Shown here in pieces: positions 1-14,773 of a stretch of DNA of 64,000 bases. The translations under genes were made by a program, and so were the position numbers. How positions within the stretch are numbered: position 1 is the first letter of the stretch; the number at the start of each line of letters is the position of its first letter. The notes under the pieces were generated by a model, which searched no databases, was not told where the DNA came from, and worked only from the letters and a program-made list of their open reading frames with translations. The DNA comes from Lonicera japonica (lineage: Eukaryota; Streptophyta; Magnoliopsida; Dipsacales; Caprifoliaceae), in the NCBI GenBank assembly GCA_021464415.1, contig CM038466.1, positions 25,731,017-25,795,016 of the forward strand. The letters are read 5' to 3'.

Positions 1-1
1 T

Positions 2-2792
<2,791 letters not shown>

Positions 2793-3014
2793 GAAATTAA
2801 GTTGCTTTTTTTTGGGTAGTTTTTTGGTGAGTTACACTTGAAAGAAAGAAATAAGTGGATTTTTTTTTGTATTGCAGTTTATATATATATGGTTCTCAGA
2901 ATACTTGCGGCTCTATTCCTAGAAGATTACTAGTGGAGAATTTTGTTTTGTTAAGATTCTGAAGAATGCTGTAATTTTGAGTTGTGATAACTTTGTACGA
3001 TCCTTACATAAAGC

Positions 3015-3020
3015 AATAAA
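3015..3020 (+). promoter_or_regulatory. Putative polyadenylation signal of the UGPase gene
   Basis: AATAAA lies 223 bases after the UGPase stop codon in an AT-rich 3' UTR, the expected place for a plant near-upstream element. It is a common hexamer in AT-rich DNA, so the call rests on position. Confidence 0.45.
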
Positions 3021-3029
3021 TGGTCAATT

Positions 3030-3995
3030 TTGTATTGATGTCGATGTTTATTGTCAAATATTCTTATTGTCAAAGCAATTATACCTTTGCCCGAGTATAT
3101 ATTGCTTTGGGAAATTGTAATATATGTATTTAATATTGTATATTTCTCTAACAATAACCATAACTTTTTTTGACAATATATATTACCACCATGTTGTTAT
3201 TGTTATTATCATTTTGGTTTTGAATATATTATTCTGGTTTTACCATCCATGATTTTGAATATGAGTATAGAATTAATTGCACGCCAACTGATAATTTGAT
3301 CACATTGACCACCCCAATGTATGCAAGCTAGGTTTTTTTGGAATGATTGCCTCACACGTAAGGCGGTAAACTTACGGTCTATATAAGAAAATGTAGAGCC
3401 AGTTGTTTGAATCTTACCTATAGTACCACAAAATTGTAAAAAAAAATAAAAAGATTCGGATTAAATTAAATACGTCAAAATTATACTTATTTTGTTAAAG
3501 TTGTGTTTGGTTCATTGAAAGTTTAATGTAGTACAACTGTTTTTAGTACTGTAATGCAAAATGATGTTGTGCTTGTTTGGTTTATTAATAAAACTGATGA
3601 AAATATACTACCTAATAGTGTAAAAAAATTCACATTAGCTCCCAACCATCTAAAGAAAAAAGCAGAATTAAAGGAAAAGGGCGATCCTTGATTATTTTTC
3701 TTAGAGATAAATTCCTCATAGGAGGCTTTCTGATATTATACATATATATTTACACTTGCACCCAACCATCTAAACGAAAAAGTAGAGAAACAGAAAAGCT
3801 ATATATAAATCTCAATATTATCTTTGATAAAATCATAAAAATGTGGTCTCAAGGGGAAAACGTTGTGAACAAGCCTATTCATTACAAAGCCTTTTTCATG
3901 TGATGTGTGTTGTGAATCAATGTTTTTCATGTGATATGTGTTGTGAATCAATGTGTTAAAAAAAAGATAAAGTATCTATGTAATCATTAAACATA
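3030..3995. other. Intergenic spacer between convergent UGP and HD-Zip genes
   Basis: AT-rich with no coding region. It holds two exact-length 31-base tandem units (3892-3922 and 3923-3953, starting TTTTTCATGTGAT). The part from about 3760 to 3990 is homologous to 26625-26860, so it belongs to the duplicated HD-Zip unit as its 3' flank. Confidence 0.7.
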
Positions 3996-6900
3996 TCACT
4001 CCAAATTTTCAGAGCAATTGAAAGCCGCCTTTATTTTTTGAACAGTCGAGCGAATAAGAGTATTGATGGTCGTTATTGCCTCCGTGTTCATTTGTCTCGA
4101 TTGTGCATTAACTAATATTTGAAAGGCCACGGTGACTAGTGAACCGCCCTGCCTACTGTTGCCGCTACTTGTACTTGTTGAAGCTCCGATGGTACTTCCT
4201 AGTTTGTCCAGTGAGTGCCCATCACCGGAGATTGTAAACCCTGATGGAAGTACGGGTGTTCTTTCGGTGTCCTCACCATTAATAGCCGCCGTTATTGCTT
4301 GTAGTCCTATTGGGGCATAGACCACAAGAGCTCCTAAAGGGTCAATGTAGTTCTCTTGCAGCATCAGCATGTTCTTCTCATGTGGAACAAAAGGCTGCTT
4401 CCAAAAAATAAAAATTAATCATTATAATTGAAAAAAAAAAAAAAACCTCAATTAGAAGCAAGAAGAGGCCTGGGTTACATCGATCTTTTCAACCAATTAC
4501 AAAATGACACTTCAATATATGCACAATGTTTTTTTTTTTTTTTGATGTAAAAAGATTTGTTCATAAGAGTGCCATAAGATTCTCGGGGAAAAAAGGTGGT
4601 CGGGGGTGGTAAAATTAGTTACCTGGATAATAGATGCGTAGTTTCCTGGATTAGTTCCACATGAAATGCGTGCAATTTCATTTACTAGATGTCCACTCGA
4701 GACCACATCCCACTATTAAAACATAAAGGAATAAAAAGGAAGAAAATCATTGTCAATTATTAGTTAACAATCTAAAATAAAATCAAAAAAATCAAGAATT
4801 AATAACATTGACTACTATTTATACCTACCTGAGGTCGCGTCTTCTCGTCTTTGAAGAAATTAAAGAGAGTGTCGCGTGACAGAGGAAGCCATAACGAGGT
4901 AGCAGCACTAACGATTGAAGCATGGGGCTGGCTTACATCATTGCTCTTCCGGACTGAAACTCGGACTGCACTATTGTTGGATTCATATGAGTTTGGGAAA
5001 TCCAGTTTATCTGCCATGCTTAACATAGCGCAAAAATCCTTCACCATCCTTTGACAAAGCTTCAGTATGCTTATGCGACCCTCGGGCAAGTTAATTACTA
5101 ATAAAAGAAAAAAAATTAAGGAATGCTATTAGAAAATCAAAATTTGACTGAATAAATATGCAAATGGGGTGAAAATGATTTACCCCCTTCAAGTTCATGA
5201 CTAGGTGTGGTTCTTGATCCCATTGTGTATACAAATCGCTCACACATCCTTTCTAGTGTCGCAATCCATCTTTTCGCTCCATACGCGTGACCACTACTTA
5301 TCAAATCTCTATAGAGACGATGAGTACGTGAGTTATCGTCCACTTCAACGTGCTCCACCCAAGTAACCTATCCAATAACAAAGAGATATAGTTAGTGTCG
5401 ATATATATAAACAAATATTTATGACCATGACAATATTAATACGCAATTATTCTTCATTTGTGTATTATATTACATGGGAAGAAACATGCATAATCGCCAA
5501 CAATCTGTAGTTATAATACTTCGATTAAGACGGATAGACCCAATTGCATTTTCCAAAGGGGTTCGAATAATATTTTCTGGACGGGGAACGTATGCAATTG
5601 TTGATTTTAGCAACAATCTTTATTTAAAATACTTTGAATGTTGAGGATAGATGATGTTAGTGTTGGATAATATAGTCTTAGGAAAATCACCGTCCCTACA
5701 AGCCTAAAACTACAACAGATGTTATGCTTGCACAGTTGCACTCTCTCTGAAAGAACTTGCTTTTATTTTGACGAACCAGGGTCAATATATATAGGGAAAA
5801 AGACGACCGTTTGGATAGGCGAGAATTGAAAAGGAATTTTTAGTGTTTGTTGATTTTGGAACAGTTGGTTTGCCCATTTGGAAACAGTTGGGAATTTATT
5901 AATTCCCAAATGTGTAGATTTCAAACAGGAAAATAATAAAAGAAATAGAACCAATTGAACAAGCGATTTTGGAAACGGTTGAATTCTTAATGAGTAAAAT
6001 TTTTTTTTTGAAACACTCAATTTGGTAAATTTCGAACAAACAAGTTAAAAAAAAAGAAAGCTAGGCCCAATTGGATAAAAATAATTTTGTCGAAAAAGTT
6101 AAGTAAAGCCCAAAGCAATCCTACCCGAGTCACAAGCCACACCGCGCTCGCCATGTCGCGCATTCACGTTGGGAAAACATTATTGCCATTGGTATCTCCT
6201 CGGGCCACCAAAACAAGGTAATTCTAGGATTATATTATGTGCTTCAAATCCCCCCATAATTTCCTACATGGGACAAATGCTTCTTCTGATTTCTATAATT
6301 GAAATTTATGTGGGTTCTTGTATCACCAATTTTTCAAATAAATTTTCATTTTTCGTTTGTTGAGACCTAGAAACCCAAGTTTTGAAGTGCGAGTCTCACT
6401 CAAATTTCAACGTAAAGTTTTTTATACCAAGTCACTAATTTAGACCCAAAATTTTCAAAAAGTTATATTTGAAAACCCCCATAGTTTCTAACAGGTCAAT
6501 TTATTTATAAGTATGTATGAAATTTAGAACAGTATTATATTCGGATATTCTTAATACTTTAATTGCTTTGAAATTTCTATGATAATATGAATATACTTGA
6601 TCAACTGGTTGAGTAGTATATCCCTATGTAAATCAAAAATCACACTTCAAATCTTACTTATTTTTCTAAATTAAAGAATATAACTTACTTGGGTTTTTCC
6701 ATTGGGCAAGCTTTGAATCATGCACCCGGAAGGAAGCTTCCATGAGCGCGTGGGGGCTGTATTTTGTATTTCTCTAAAGCAATCATACGACACATCAACA
6801 ACCACCCACGTGCCCGGATCGAGTGGTTGACAATAACGAAGGAAGAAGTACTCTCGCGGTGCTACAAGTGGCGACAAAATATGCATTTCTTCGTACATCT

Positions 6901-9900
6901 GCATCAATGGCGTGGATTGCACGTGCTCTTTTATGTTTGTTTTATATGTTTCCATAATCAAAGGATAATTTAACTTTTCTACCTTGATGTTTACATGTCG
7001 TCAAACTTTGCTTCTTAAATTTTATTTTCTATATTTTAGTTCTCGAAATTTGAGTCGAGTTATAACTATATATTGGCGCATGAATTTTCTGTTTAAAAAA
7101 TTGGCGGGATATCAAATTTTGAATTAAAATACAACTCAGCCCAAATTTTTAAGAACTAAAATTTTAAAAATGAAAATTAGTGACTAAAATAAGACAATGA
7201 TGTTAGAAATATTAGGCTAACCATGTATTATTAAAGTGTAAATTAGTATTATTATTTTCCTTTTTCCTTTTCCATGTTTTCCTCCATGTCTCCCTCCTTG
7301 TCCCCTCCATGTTTTCCTCCATACTTTAGGCCATGTTTTCCTCCATGCTTTAGGCCATGATTCTTCTTTATCTTGTATATATATATAAGGCATTTCTCCA
7401 TTGTAAGAACATAAAATTTAATGAGATCAACAATTCTTTACTTCTCTCTTTAGTTTTCTACATGGTATCAGAGGTAGGTTCCAATCCTTTATCACCTCCA
7501 TGTCCTGATTTTCCATCACCAAAGCCATAACACCCAAAACCATCACCAAAACAAAATACCCAGAACTTCCAGAGCTTCGTTCATCCATTATATATATCCA
7601 AATCCAGAAACCATCACAAAATACTGTTCTCACTAAGAAGACGAAACAAACCGCGTTTGAATCACCAAAATTCCGCCCCTCACGCGCCCTCACGCGCCAC
7701 CAGAAGTTTCATTGCCAATTCCCGTCATCCTCACGCGCCACCCAGTGGAGAAGAGAAGCCACGTCAGCGCCACGTGGCATCCAGTCAGCCGTTAACTGCC
7801 GTTTACTTGCCGTCAGACTTGACGGAATATTCCAGACGCCGTCAGACTTGACGGAATATTCCAAGCGCCGTCAGATATATTTACACTTTGGCCCCTGTAC
7901 TTTCTGATATTTCTGTTTTGACCCCTAAACTTTCTGTTTTTTCTTATTTTAACCCCTAAACTTTCTGTTTTTCTTATTTTAGCCCCCAAACTTTCTGGTT
8001 TTATTATTCTAGCCCCTAAATCTTCTGATTTTATTATTCTTGCCCCTAAACTTTCTTATTTTCTTATTCTAGCCCCTAAACTTTCTTATTTTCCTTTTCT
8101 AGCCCCTAAACCTTTTGATTTTCTTATTTTAGCCCCCAAACTTTCTGGTTTTGTTATTCTAGCCCCTAAATCTTCTGGTCTTATGTTATCTCTCTAAAAA
8201 AAAAAAAAAAAAAAAAAAAATCCAGTCCTACTCATTTTCTTTCACATTCTCCAGCAACCTCTTACCCAAGCCAATGGAACGCACTGAAATCTCTCGCCCA
8301 ATTTCCATCATTCTCAATGGGCCCAACTATATTCACTGGTCCCAAGCCATGACTAGTTTCCTTCAAGCACGTCGAGTATGGCGTCTCATTACTGGAGAGG
8401 TTACCACACCAACCCAACAACAAGATGAATCGGATGACAAATATGCTACAAGACAAGATGACTGGATTGCCAAAAATGGTGATATTATCACTTGGTGCCG
8501 CAATACTTCAATTCCTACCATCAGTCAACAATTTGGGCGCTTCTCAATCGGAAAGGAAGTTTGGGACTTCTTGAAAATTAGATACACAACCAAGGATCTT
8601 GCTCACCAGTATCAACTGTTGACTTCTCTCCATGCCAAACGTCAACAACCTGGTCAAACCATTGATGAATTTCTATCTGAAATGCAAATCCTTTGGGATC
8701 AATTGGCCTCTTCAGAACCCGTTTGGTCATGTCCCACCGATGCCTCCAAATTCATTACTTACAGAGATCAACAGCAAGTGATGACTCTTCTCATGGCACT
8801 TCATAACAAGTTTGAGACTGTTCGAGCGTCTCTCTTGCATCGCCACCCACTACCAACTCTTGATGATGTTGTTACCGCACTCCATTTTGAAGAAACTTGG
8901 CTTGGTACAAATTCTCAAATTTCATCCGAAGTACTTGCTGTCACACAATCTAAATCCACGAAATCATCCGATGTCTGCACCTATTGCCATGAAACAACCC
9001 ACGAATTACTCTATTGTCCTAAACGAGTGTGCAAGTATTGTCATAAGCGTGGACCAAAACATTGGGGTTTTGATTGCTACAAGAATCCTGGCAGAAAATC
9101 TAATGCCAAGTCTGTTACTGCTGCCGCCTCCAATTTACAGCCATCCAATCCAAATCCAGTCGTCACCAATAACGATCTTGCTGATATGTTAAAACAGGTT
9201 TTATCTGGTTCGGCTAATGCAATGTCTGCAACTCCAGGTACCTCTTGGTATTTTGACTCCGGTTGCTGCAATCACATGACTTCTGATTCCACAATTTTTC
9301 TCTCCAAAAATTCTACCACGCACATATCTCCTATTACAACTGCTGATGGCTCTTCTTTACCTGTCACCCACATTGGCCATATATCAACATCCACGTTATC
9401 TCTTCCCTCTACTTTTCACATACCAAAATTGACTATTAATCTCATATCTGTTGGGCAACTCTGTGATCTTGGCCTTACTGTTTTATTCTCCTCTTCTGGT
9501 TGTCATGTGCAGGATCCACGGACGGGACAGGTTATTGGGATAGGCCGTAAAGTTGGTCGCATGTTCGAGCTTATCCATCTTCGCACACCACCACCTGTTC
9601 CCATCTCTACTCTTGCTGCTGCTCCCACCATTCCCACTTCATCCATGGATCTTTGGCACTCTCGGTTAGGCCATATGTCTATTGATAAGCTCAGAACTCT
9701 TATTTCCACTGGTCGATTAGGAACTGTTAAGTCGGAAAATATTTCATGTTTGTCATGTCAACTGGGAAAACAACCAGCTTTATCTTTCAATAAAAGTACT
9801 TCTCTTTCTTCCGCAGCTTTTGATCTTATTCATTCTGATGTATGGGGACCTTCTCCTCACGATACTATGGGAGGATCAAAATATTTTGTTGTTTTTATAG

Positions 9901-12900
9901 ATGACTACACCCGTTTTACATGGATATTTCTCATGAAAAATCGCTCTGAACTACCACAGCTATATTACCATTTTGCTCAAATGATCCAAACTCAGTTTTC
10001 TCGACCAATAAAAATTTTTCGTGCTGACAATGCTATGGAATACAAAGAATCCAACTTTTTAAATTTTTTACGTCAGCAAGGCACCATTTCTCAGTATTCT
10101 TGTCCTGGTACATCCCAACAAAACGGCCGTGCTGAACGTAAACACCGTCATATTCTTGACACTGTCCGCACACTTCTCATATCTAGTGGATGTCCTGAAC
10201 GCTTCTGGGGGGAAACAGCTCTTACTGCAGTATATACCATTAATCGCCATCATATTCCTACCTTCCACAATCAATCACCTTATGAGAGGTTGTATGGCAA
10301 TACTCCTGACTATAATCCTCTCAAAGTTTTTGGATGTGCCTGTTTTGTCTTACTCTAGCCTCATGAACATTCAAAACTAGAACCTCGGTCTCGACTATGT
10401 TGCTTCCTAGGGTATGAGATAGAACATAAAGGCTATCGGTGCTGGGATCCTGTTTCAAAACGACTTCGTGTGTCTCGCCATGTCATATTTTAGGAACACA
10501 AAATGTTCTCATCCATTTCCAAATTTCACGTCTCCAATCCTACCACTATCCCTTTTTTTACTAGCTCCACTGATGATCTCCATCCTCTCCACACATCTGT
10601 TACGCCCACATCTGAACCAGAACCTCCTGACTCTACCTCATCGAGTGAGATTTCCCTTCCCGCTGACTCTACCTCACCAAACCCTGACCCTAATTCATCC
10701 ATCAACATATCTCCTGGGCCTGCCACGGACTATCCTAATGACACTGACTCGTCCACTGATCCGGCCATACAATCCACTCCTCGTCAGTCCACACGGGTAA
10801 GACAACTCCCTCATCATCTTCGTGACTATCACTGTTATTCCACTATTTTCTCTCACCATGAGCCTTCCTCTTATAAAGAGGCTAGTTCTAACCCACTATG
10901 GCAGCAAGCGATGACTGAGGAATTGCAGGCATTAGAAAAAGCCCTAACTTGGGAATTAGTCAACCTTCCACCAGGAAAGACAGCAGTTGGATGTAAATGG
11001 GTGTACAAAATCAAGACCAAATCAGATGGATCCATCGATCGATACAAAGCCCGACTTGTTGCAAAGGGTTTTAATCAAGAATACGGCATTGACTATGAGG
11101 AAACTTTTGCACCAGTAGCTCGTCTAACTTCTGTCCGAAGCCTTATCGCTGTTGCCGCTATTCGCAAATGGAAACTTTTTCAGATGGATGTAAAGAATGC
11201 ATTCCTAAATGGTGATCTTTCAGAAGAAGTTTATATGAAACCTCCTCCAGGGTTTCATCACTCCTCCACTCAAGGTGCAAGCTCCGCCGTGCCTTGTATG
11301 GTCTAAAACAAGCCCCTCGTGCCTGGTTTGAAAAGTTTAGTTCTACTATTCAAACAATGGGTTTTACCTCTAGTGATTATGACTATGGGCTCTTCATCAG
11401 AAAGAGGACTACAGGTATTACACTTCTGGTTCTGTATGTAGATGACATGATTATTACCGGGGATGATACTAGTGGTATCTCTGAACTCAAACAATCTCTC
11501 AGTCGTCATTTTGAGATGAAAGATCTCGGTCGTCTAAACTATTTTTTAGGGCTTGAAGTGTTATCTGATTCTGCTGGTTACTATCTCTCCCAAGCCAAAT
11601 ATGCTTCTGATCTTCTCAGTCGTGCGGGTATCACCGACTGCAAAACTGCGTCTACTCCGTTGGAACCAAGTACCAAACTTACTCCTCTTGATGGTACTCC
11701 TCTTAGTGATGCAACTTTGTATCGACAACTTGTTGGCAGTCTGGTCTATCTCACTGTCACTCGTCCGGACATTGCCCATGCCGTCCACATCGTCAGTCAA
11801 TTTATGGCTGCTCCACGATCCACTCATTATACTGCCGTTCTTCGAATTCTCAGGTATATTAAAGGAACAATGTTTCACGGCTTGCAGTTCTCATCTACAT
11901 CCTCCCTTGAACTACGTGCGTATTCAGATTCTGATTGGGCTGGTGATCCAACTGACAGACGATCAACTACCGGTTACTGCATATTCTTAGGCGATTCGCT
12001 TATATCTTGGCGTAGTAAGAAACAAACACTAGTTTCTCGCTCCAGTACAGAGGCAGAATATCGTGCTCTGGCTGACACCACTCAAGAAATTGTTTGGCTC
12101 CGTTGGCTTCTCTCGGACATGGGAGTTCCTCAAAGTCTCCCAACTGTGCTTAGATGTGATAATCAAAGTGCTATTCAGATTGCTCACAATGATGTGTTCC
12201 ATGAACGAACGAAGCATATTGAGATTGACTGTCACTTCATTCGCCAGCATATATCCAGCAAAACTATTCGTCTCATACCCATCTCATCCATAGATCAACC
12301 CGCGGACATATTCACTAAAGTTCATCCCACCGGTCGCTTTCAGAATTTGCTTTCCAAACTCAAAATGACATCTCACATGCCACCTTGAGTTTGAGGGGGG
12401 GTGTTAGAAATATTAGGCTAACCATGTATTATTAAAGTGTAAATTAGCATTATTATTTTCCTTTTTCCTTTTCCATGTTTTCCTCCATGTCTCCCTCCTT
12501 ATCCCCTCCATGTTTTCCTCCATACTTTAGGCCATGTTTTCCTCCATGCTTTAGGCCATGATTCTTCTTTATCTTGTATATATATATAAGGCATTTCTCC
12601 ATTGTAAGAACATAAGATTTAATGAGATCAACAATTCTTTACTTCTCTCTTTAGTTTTCTACAAATGAAAAAACTATAGAGGGTAAAACATCAAGTACCC
12701 ATAATCAAATCTACGAGAATAGAAACAAATTAAAAGTTTAAGATCGTGTACCAAAATAAGAGAACCATTAAGATTTCCGGTGTCTATAGCTTCAATTGTT
12801 CTAGCTTTAGGAACAATTGTTGGAAATAAATCTGTCCATTTATTCTACATATCAAATTAAATAAGGTTGTTAGTTGAGAAAAAGGTACTATATATAATTA

Positions 12901-14555
12901 ATTTAATTTTGATGCATTGAAATTATGAGAGTAGCTAATTAGTAGTTACCGAATCAAGAAACATTTCTAGTAATTGTTGTCCGGGGATTGCCACTACACA
13001 CGAATCTTTTGATGATTCCATTAGAGAAGTTGGGCTAGTGAAATGATTCGCTTTAGGGAATAGTTTGTTGTAGCTTTCCCTATGAAGAACCAACTCGCCG
13101 TCGTTTTGGGACTTAACCCATAAGGGCTCATCGATTCGTAAAAGCTCAATCAACTCATTCGTAGCATTAGCAGCCGTCTCAACCATGAGCGACTTTTCCA
13201 TTTCTTGTATTCCCTTTAATTGGTACGGAAAAGTGGTGCTCACAGGATCAAGAAGAGGGTGTCCGATTCCTTGACCGTGGAAACCTGGCGGGAAATCTAA
13301 CGGACTTCCTAAAGAAGGAGAAGACAATGATTGAATGTGTGTGACAGGTTTTCCAGTCATGTTTGCTAGCATGTGAGAAAGTCTCTCGTGCTGTAAAAAT
13401 ATAAATTAAGTTAAAGATCAAATTTTCATTAATGAAAATTTTATTGTGTTACCATATAAAACTGTTACTGTACTTCTATATATGTCTGGTACGATAAAGA
13501 TACTGATATCTTGAAATATTTAGTCTAAGAAAAAAAATATTGCACTGATGAATATCAAGCAGTAATCTTGGATTAATCACGTACCTCTTGTTTCAATAGG
13601 GCATTTTCAATTTTTAGTTGTTGGATATTACGCTGTCGTTCTTCTTCCCCGACTGGTGGATCTCCACAGGCTGGACATATCACATTCTTCAGTGCCTCAG
13701 CAATCGCGAGGTTTTCACAGTGAATTCTCTCATTTTCTTGACGGAGAGCATTGTTATCGGCGCGCTCATTCTGAGCCTAAATATATCAAGTTAAAGATTA
13801 CAAGTAATTATATTTAGTGACGAAAAAAGAAGCTAAAATAAAAAGTGCGCACAATTGCACACTCACCTTGGTTTGCGTTCTCTTGTTCTGGAACCAGAAC
13901 TTGATCTGCTTAGGTTCAAGCCCTAAATCGTGGCTAAGTTGCCGTCTTTGATTCTCATCTGGATGGGGGCACTCCTTGAAAAACCTTCATTCACAAAAAG
14001 ATAACAAGCATTGCCATTACAAGAGAAACAAATTTAAGACGAAAACAATAAAATAAAAAACAAAACCTCACAACAGATAATAGAGTACTAAATGAAGAGA
14101 CAAGAATAAATAAATAAATAAATAAAATAAAAAATAGAATAGCTAGGGATTAAAATTAAAGTAAAGTTGGCCAAAACTATCATCTATGTAAATTAATGGA
14201 GATGCGAAGATTTGAACAATATATCCACAAAGAGACCCAACTTTATTATTTTTTTTTTTAAAAAAGGGAGTAAAAAAGAACAAAGGGAAAATAAAGCAAT
14301 TTTAGATTTTTGTCCAAGCGATTGACGCATTTTATAGTAGTACATATTGTGCTTTAAGGATATTAAACTATTAAAACAACAATTATTTTTGCTTTGGTAA
14401 TAGAACGTAAAATTAATTAGAATTAAACATACATTTCAAGATGTTGAATCTGCTGAGTTGTATGGCGATGATAAGAGGTTTTCTTGGACTTATGAGAATT
14501 TGAGATCTCTTCGTGGTCATCGCTCGACCCATTCCCACCACCATTATACCCAAAA

Positions 14556-14560
<5 letters not shown>
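3996..14560 (-). CDS. Class IV HD-Zip transcription factor (HDG11/ROC-like), complete
   Basis: Ten exons on the minus strand: 14560-14433, 13984-13867, 13776-13585, 13390-12950, 12844-12752, 6898-6689, 5367-5184, 5097-4829, 4712-4623, 4397-3996. They join in phase into 708 codons plus TGA, the usual family length. Residues about 25-82 form the homeodomain ([36 protein letters not shown]). Next comes the zipper-loop-zipper with its CPAC pair, then the START domain (about 220-450: [52 protein letters not shown]) and the C-terminal HD-Zip IV region ([31 protein letters not shown]). Family members act in the nucleus on L1-box DNA in epidermal and trichome programmes. The start MDFGYNGG follows a GA repeat; an in-frame upstream ATG at 14635 would add repeat-coded EREREREs and is unlikely. 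Intron 5 (5853 bases) contains a copia element in opposite orientation; all exons are open. Confidence 0.95.
4394..4399 (-). promoter_or_regulatory. NAGNAG tandem splice acceptor at last HD-Zip exon
   Basis: Read on the minus strand, the last intron ends AAGCAG before CCTTTTGTTCC. Using AAG starts the exon at 4397 with a Gln codon; using CAG starts it at 4394 and drops that Gln. Both keep the frame. Confidence 0.6.
7201..7462 (+). repeat. 5' LTR of copia element
   Basis: Starts TGTTAGAAATATTAGG and ends TTAGTTTTCTACA. It has a TATATATATAAGG promoter-like box at about 7376-7390 and a repeated CCATGTTTTCCTCCAT motif in U3. Partner of 12402-12663. Confidence 0.95.
7463..7474 (+). other. Primer-binding site of copia element
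   Basis: TGGTATCAGAGG directly follows the 5' LTR and is complementary to the 3' end of plant initiator methionine tRNA apart from the last base(s). Confidence 0.85.
7811..7872 (+). repeat. Short tandem repeat in the copia leader
   Basis: CGCCGTCAGACTTGACGGAA and the following ATATTCC occur twice in tandem with a period of about 30 bases, and a third CGCCGTCAG begins the next unit. Each unit contains the small palindrome CCGTCAGACTTGACGG. Confidence 0.75.
7889..8186 (+). repeat. 30-base minisatellite in the copia leader
   Basis: About ten imperfect units with consensus CCCCTAAACTTTCTG followed by ATTTTCTTATTCTAG. Units 4-5 (CCCCCAAACTTTCTGG then CCCCTAAATCTTCTG) recur as units 9-10, showing a higher-order 150-base duplication. 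A pure A run (about 8197-8220) follows, before the gag start. Confidence 0.85.
8274..12388 (+). pseudogene. Broken copia gag-pol polyprotein gene
   Basis: One long frame from ATG 8274 encodes gag, a Cys/His cluster, an aspartic protease (FDSG near residue 325), the pre-integrase [10 protein letters not shown] motif, an integrase core ([32 protein letters not shown]), reverse transcriptase ([34 protein letters not shown]) and RNase H ([23 protein letters not shown]), ending [13 protein letters not shown]. It has two in-frame TAG codons (10356-10358 and 10491-10493) and a one-base deletion frameshift near 11270-11295, after which the frame continues to TGA 12386-12388. It is otherwise well preserved, in line with the young LTRs. 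Movement would need proteins from another copy. Confidence 0.95.
12389..12401 (+). other. Polypurine tract of copia element
   Basis: GTTTGAGGGGGGG lies immediately before the 3' LTR and right after the pol stop codon, as expected for the plus-strand primer. Confidence 0.8.
12402..12663 (+). repeat. 3' LTR of copia element
   Basis: Same length as the 5' LTR (262 bases) with three substitutions and the same TG..CA ends; followed directly by the AATGA target duplication. Confidence 0.95.
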
Positions 14561-14592
<32 letters not shown>

Positions 14593-14653
14593 GCTTTTGT
14601 TCTCTCACAACATAAGAAAAGAAATGTTTATGCATGTGTGCATATATATATAA
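14561..14653 (-). promoter_or_regulatory. Core promoter and GA-repeat 5' UTR of the HD-Zip gene
   Basis: A (CT)n tract at 14561-14587, i.e. (GA)n on the transcribed sense, abuts the ATG. A TATATATATA box with flanking TTCTTATA lies at about 14641-14653, some 85 bases upstream of the ATG. Both features recur at the same places in copies B (TATA 28478-28486) and C (GA tract 43841-43872, TATA 43925-43936). Confidence 0.6.
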
Positions 14654-14723
14654 GAAAGGCAGAGTGGGTAACTATATAGTTGTATGCATATATTTTCTCA
14701 TCATTATTGTGCATATAATTATG

Positions 14724-14773
14724 CTAACAAAGGTGGCCATTTAATTGTAGGCCACAAAAGGACATATTACATG
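14724..14773 (-). promoter_or_regulatory. Promoter block conserved in all three HD-Zip copies
   Basis: GGCCATTTAATTGTAGGCC and GACATATTACATG are kept here, at 28543-28595 and at 44015-44065, while the surrounding DNA has drifted. On the minus strand the block reads AATTAAATGGCC, one or two mismatches from the L1-box consensus TAAATGYA that HD-Zip IV proteins bind. Autoregulation is only an inference. Confidence 0.45.

Larger units (their letters stand above)
7201..12663 (+). mobile_element. Ty1-copia LTR retrotransposon in HD-Zip intron 5
   Basis: A full-length element of 5463 bases. LTRs are 7201-7462 and 12402-12663 (262 bases each, TG..CA), flanked by the 5-bp target duplication AATGA at 7196-7200 and 12664-12668. 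The primer-binding site TGGTATCAGAGG starts at 7463, matching initiator tRNA-Met in the usual plant copia way, and a purine tract precedes the 3' LTR. Domain order is gag, protease, integrase, reverse transcriptase, RNase H, which defines copia. The LTRs differ at three positions (7247 T/C, 7300 G/A, 7416 A/G) with no indels, so insertion is recent. It sits antisense to the host gene. The coding region is broken, so it cannot act alone. Confidence 0.96.

Noticed and set aside
7657..7851. 64-codon frame in the copia leader
   Set aside because: Lies between the primer-binding site and gag and covers tandem repeats; not a known copia protein.
10503..11306. Separate + strand gene starting at 10503
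   Set aside because: It is the same frame as the copia polyprotein after two TAG codons, not a new gene.
14423..14635. Longer N-terminus of the HD-Zip protein starting at 14635
   Set aside because: It would translate the GA microsatellite into Arg/Glu repeats and lies at or upstream of the expected transcription start; the start at 14560 is shared by all three copies.
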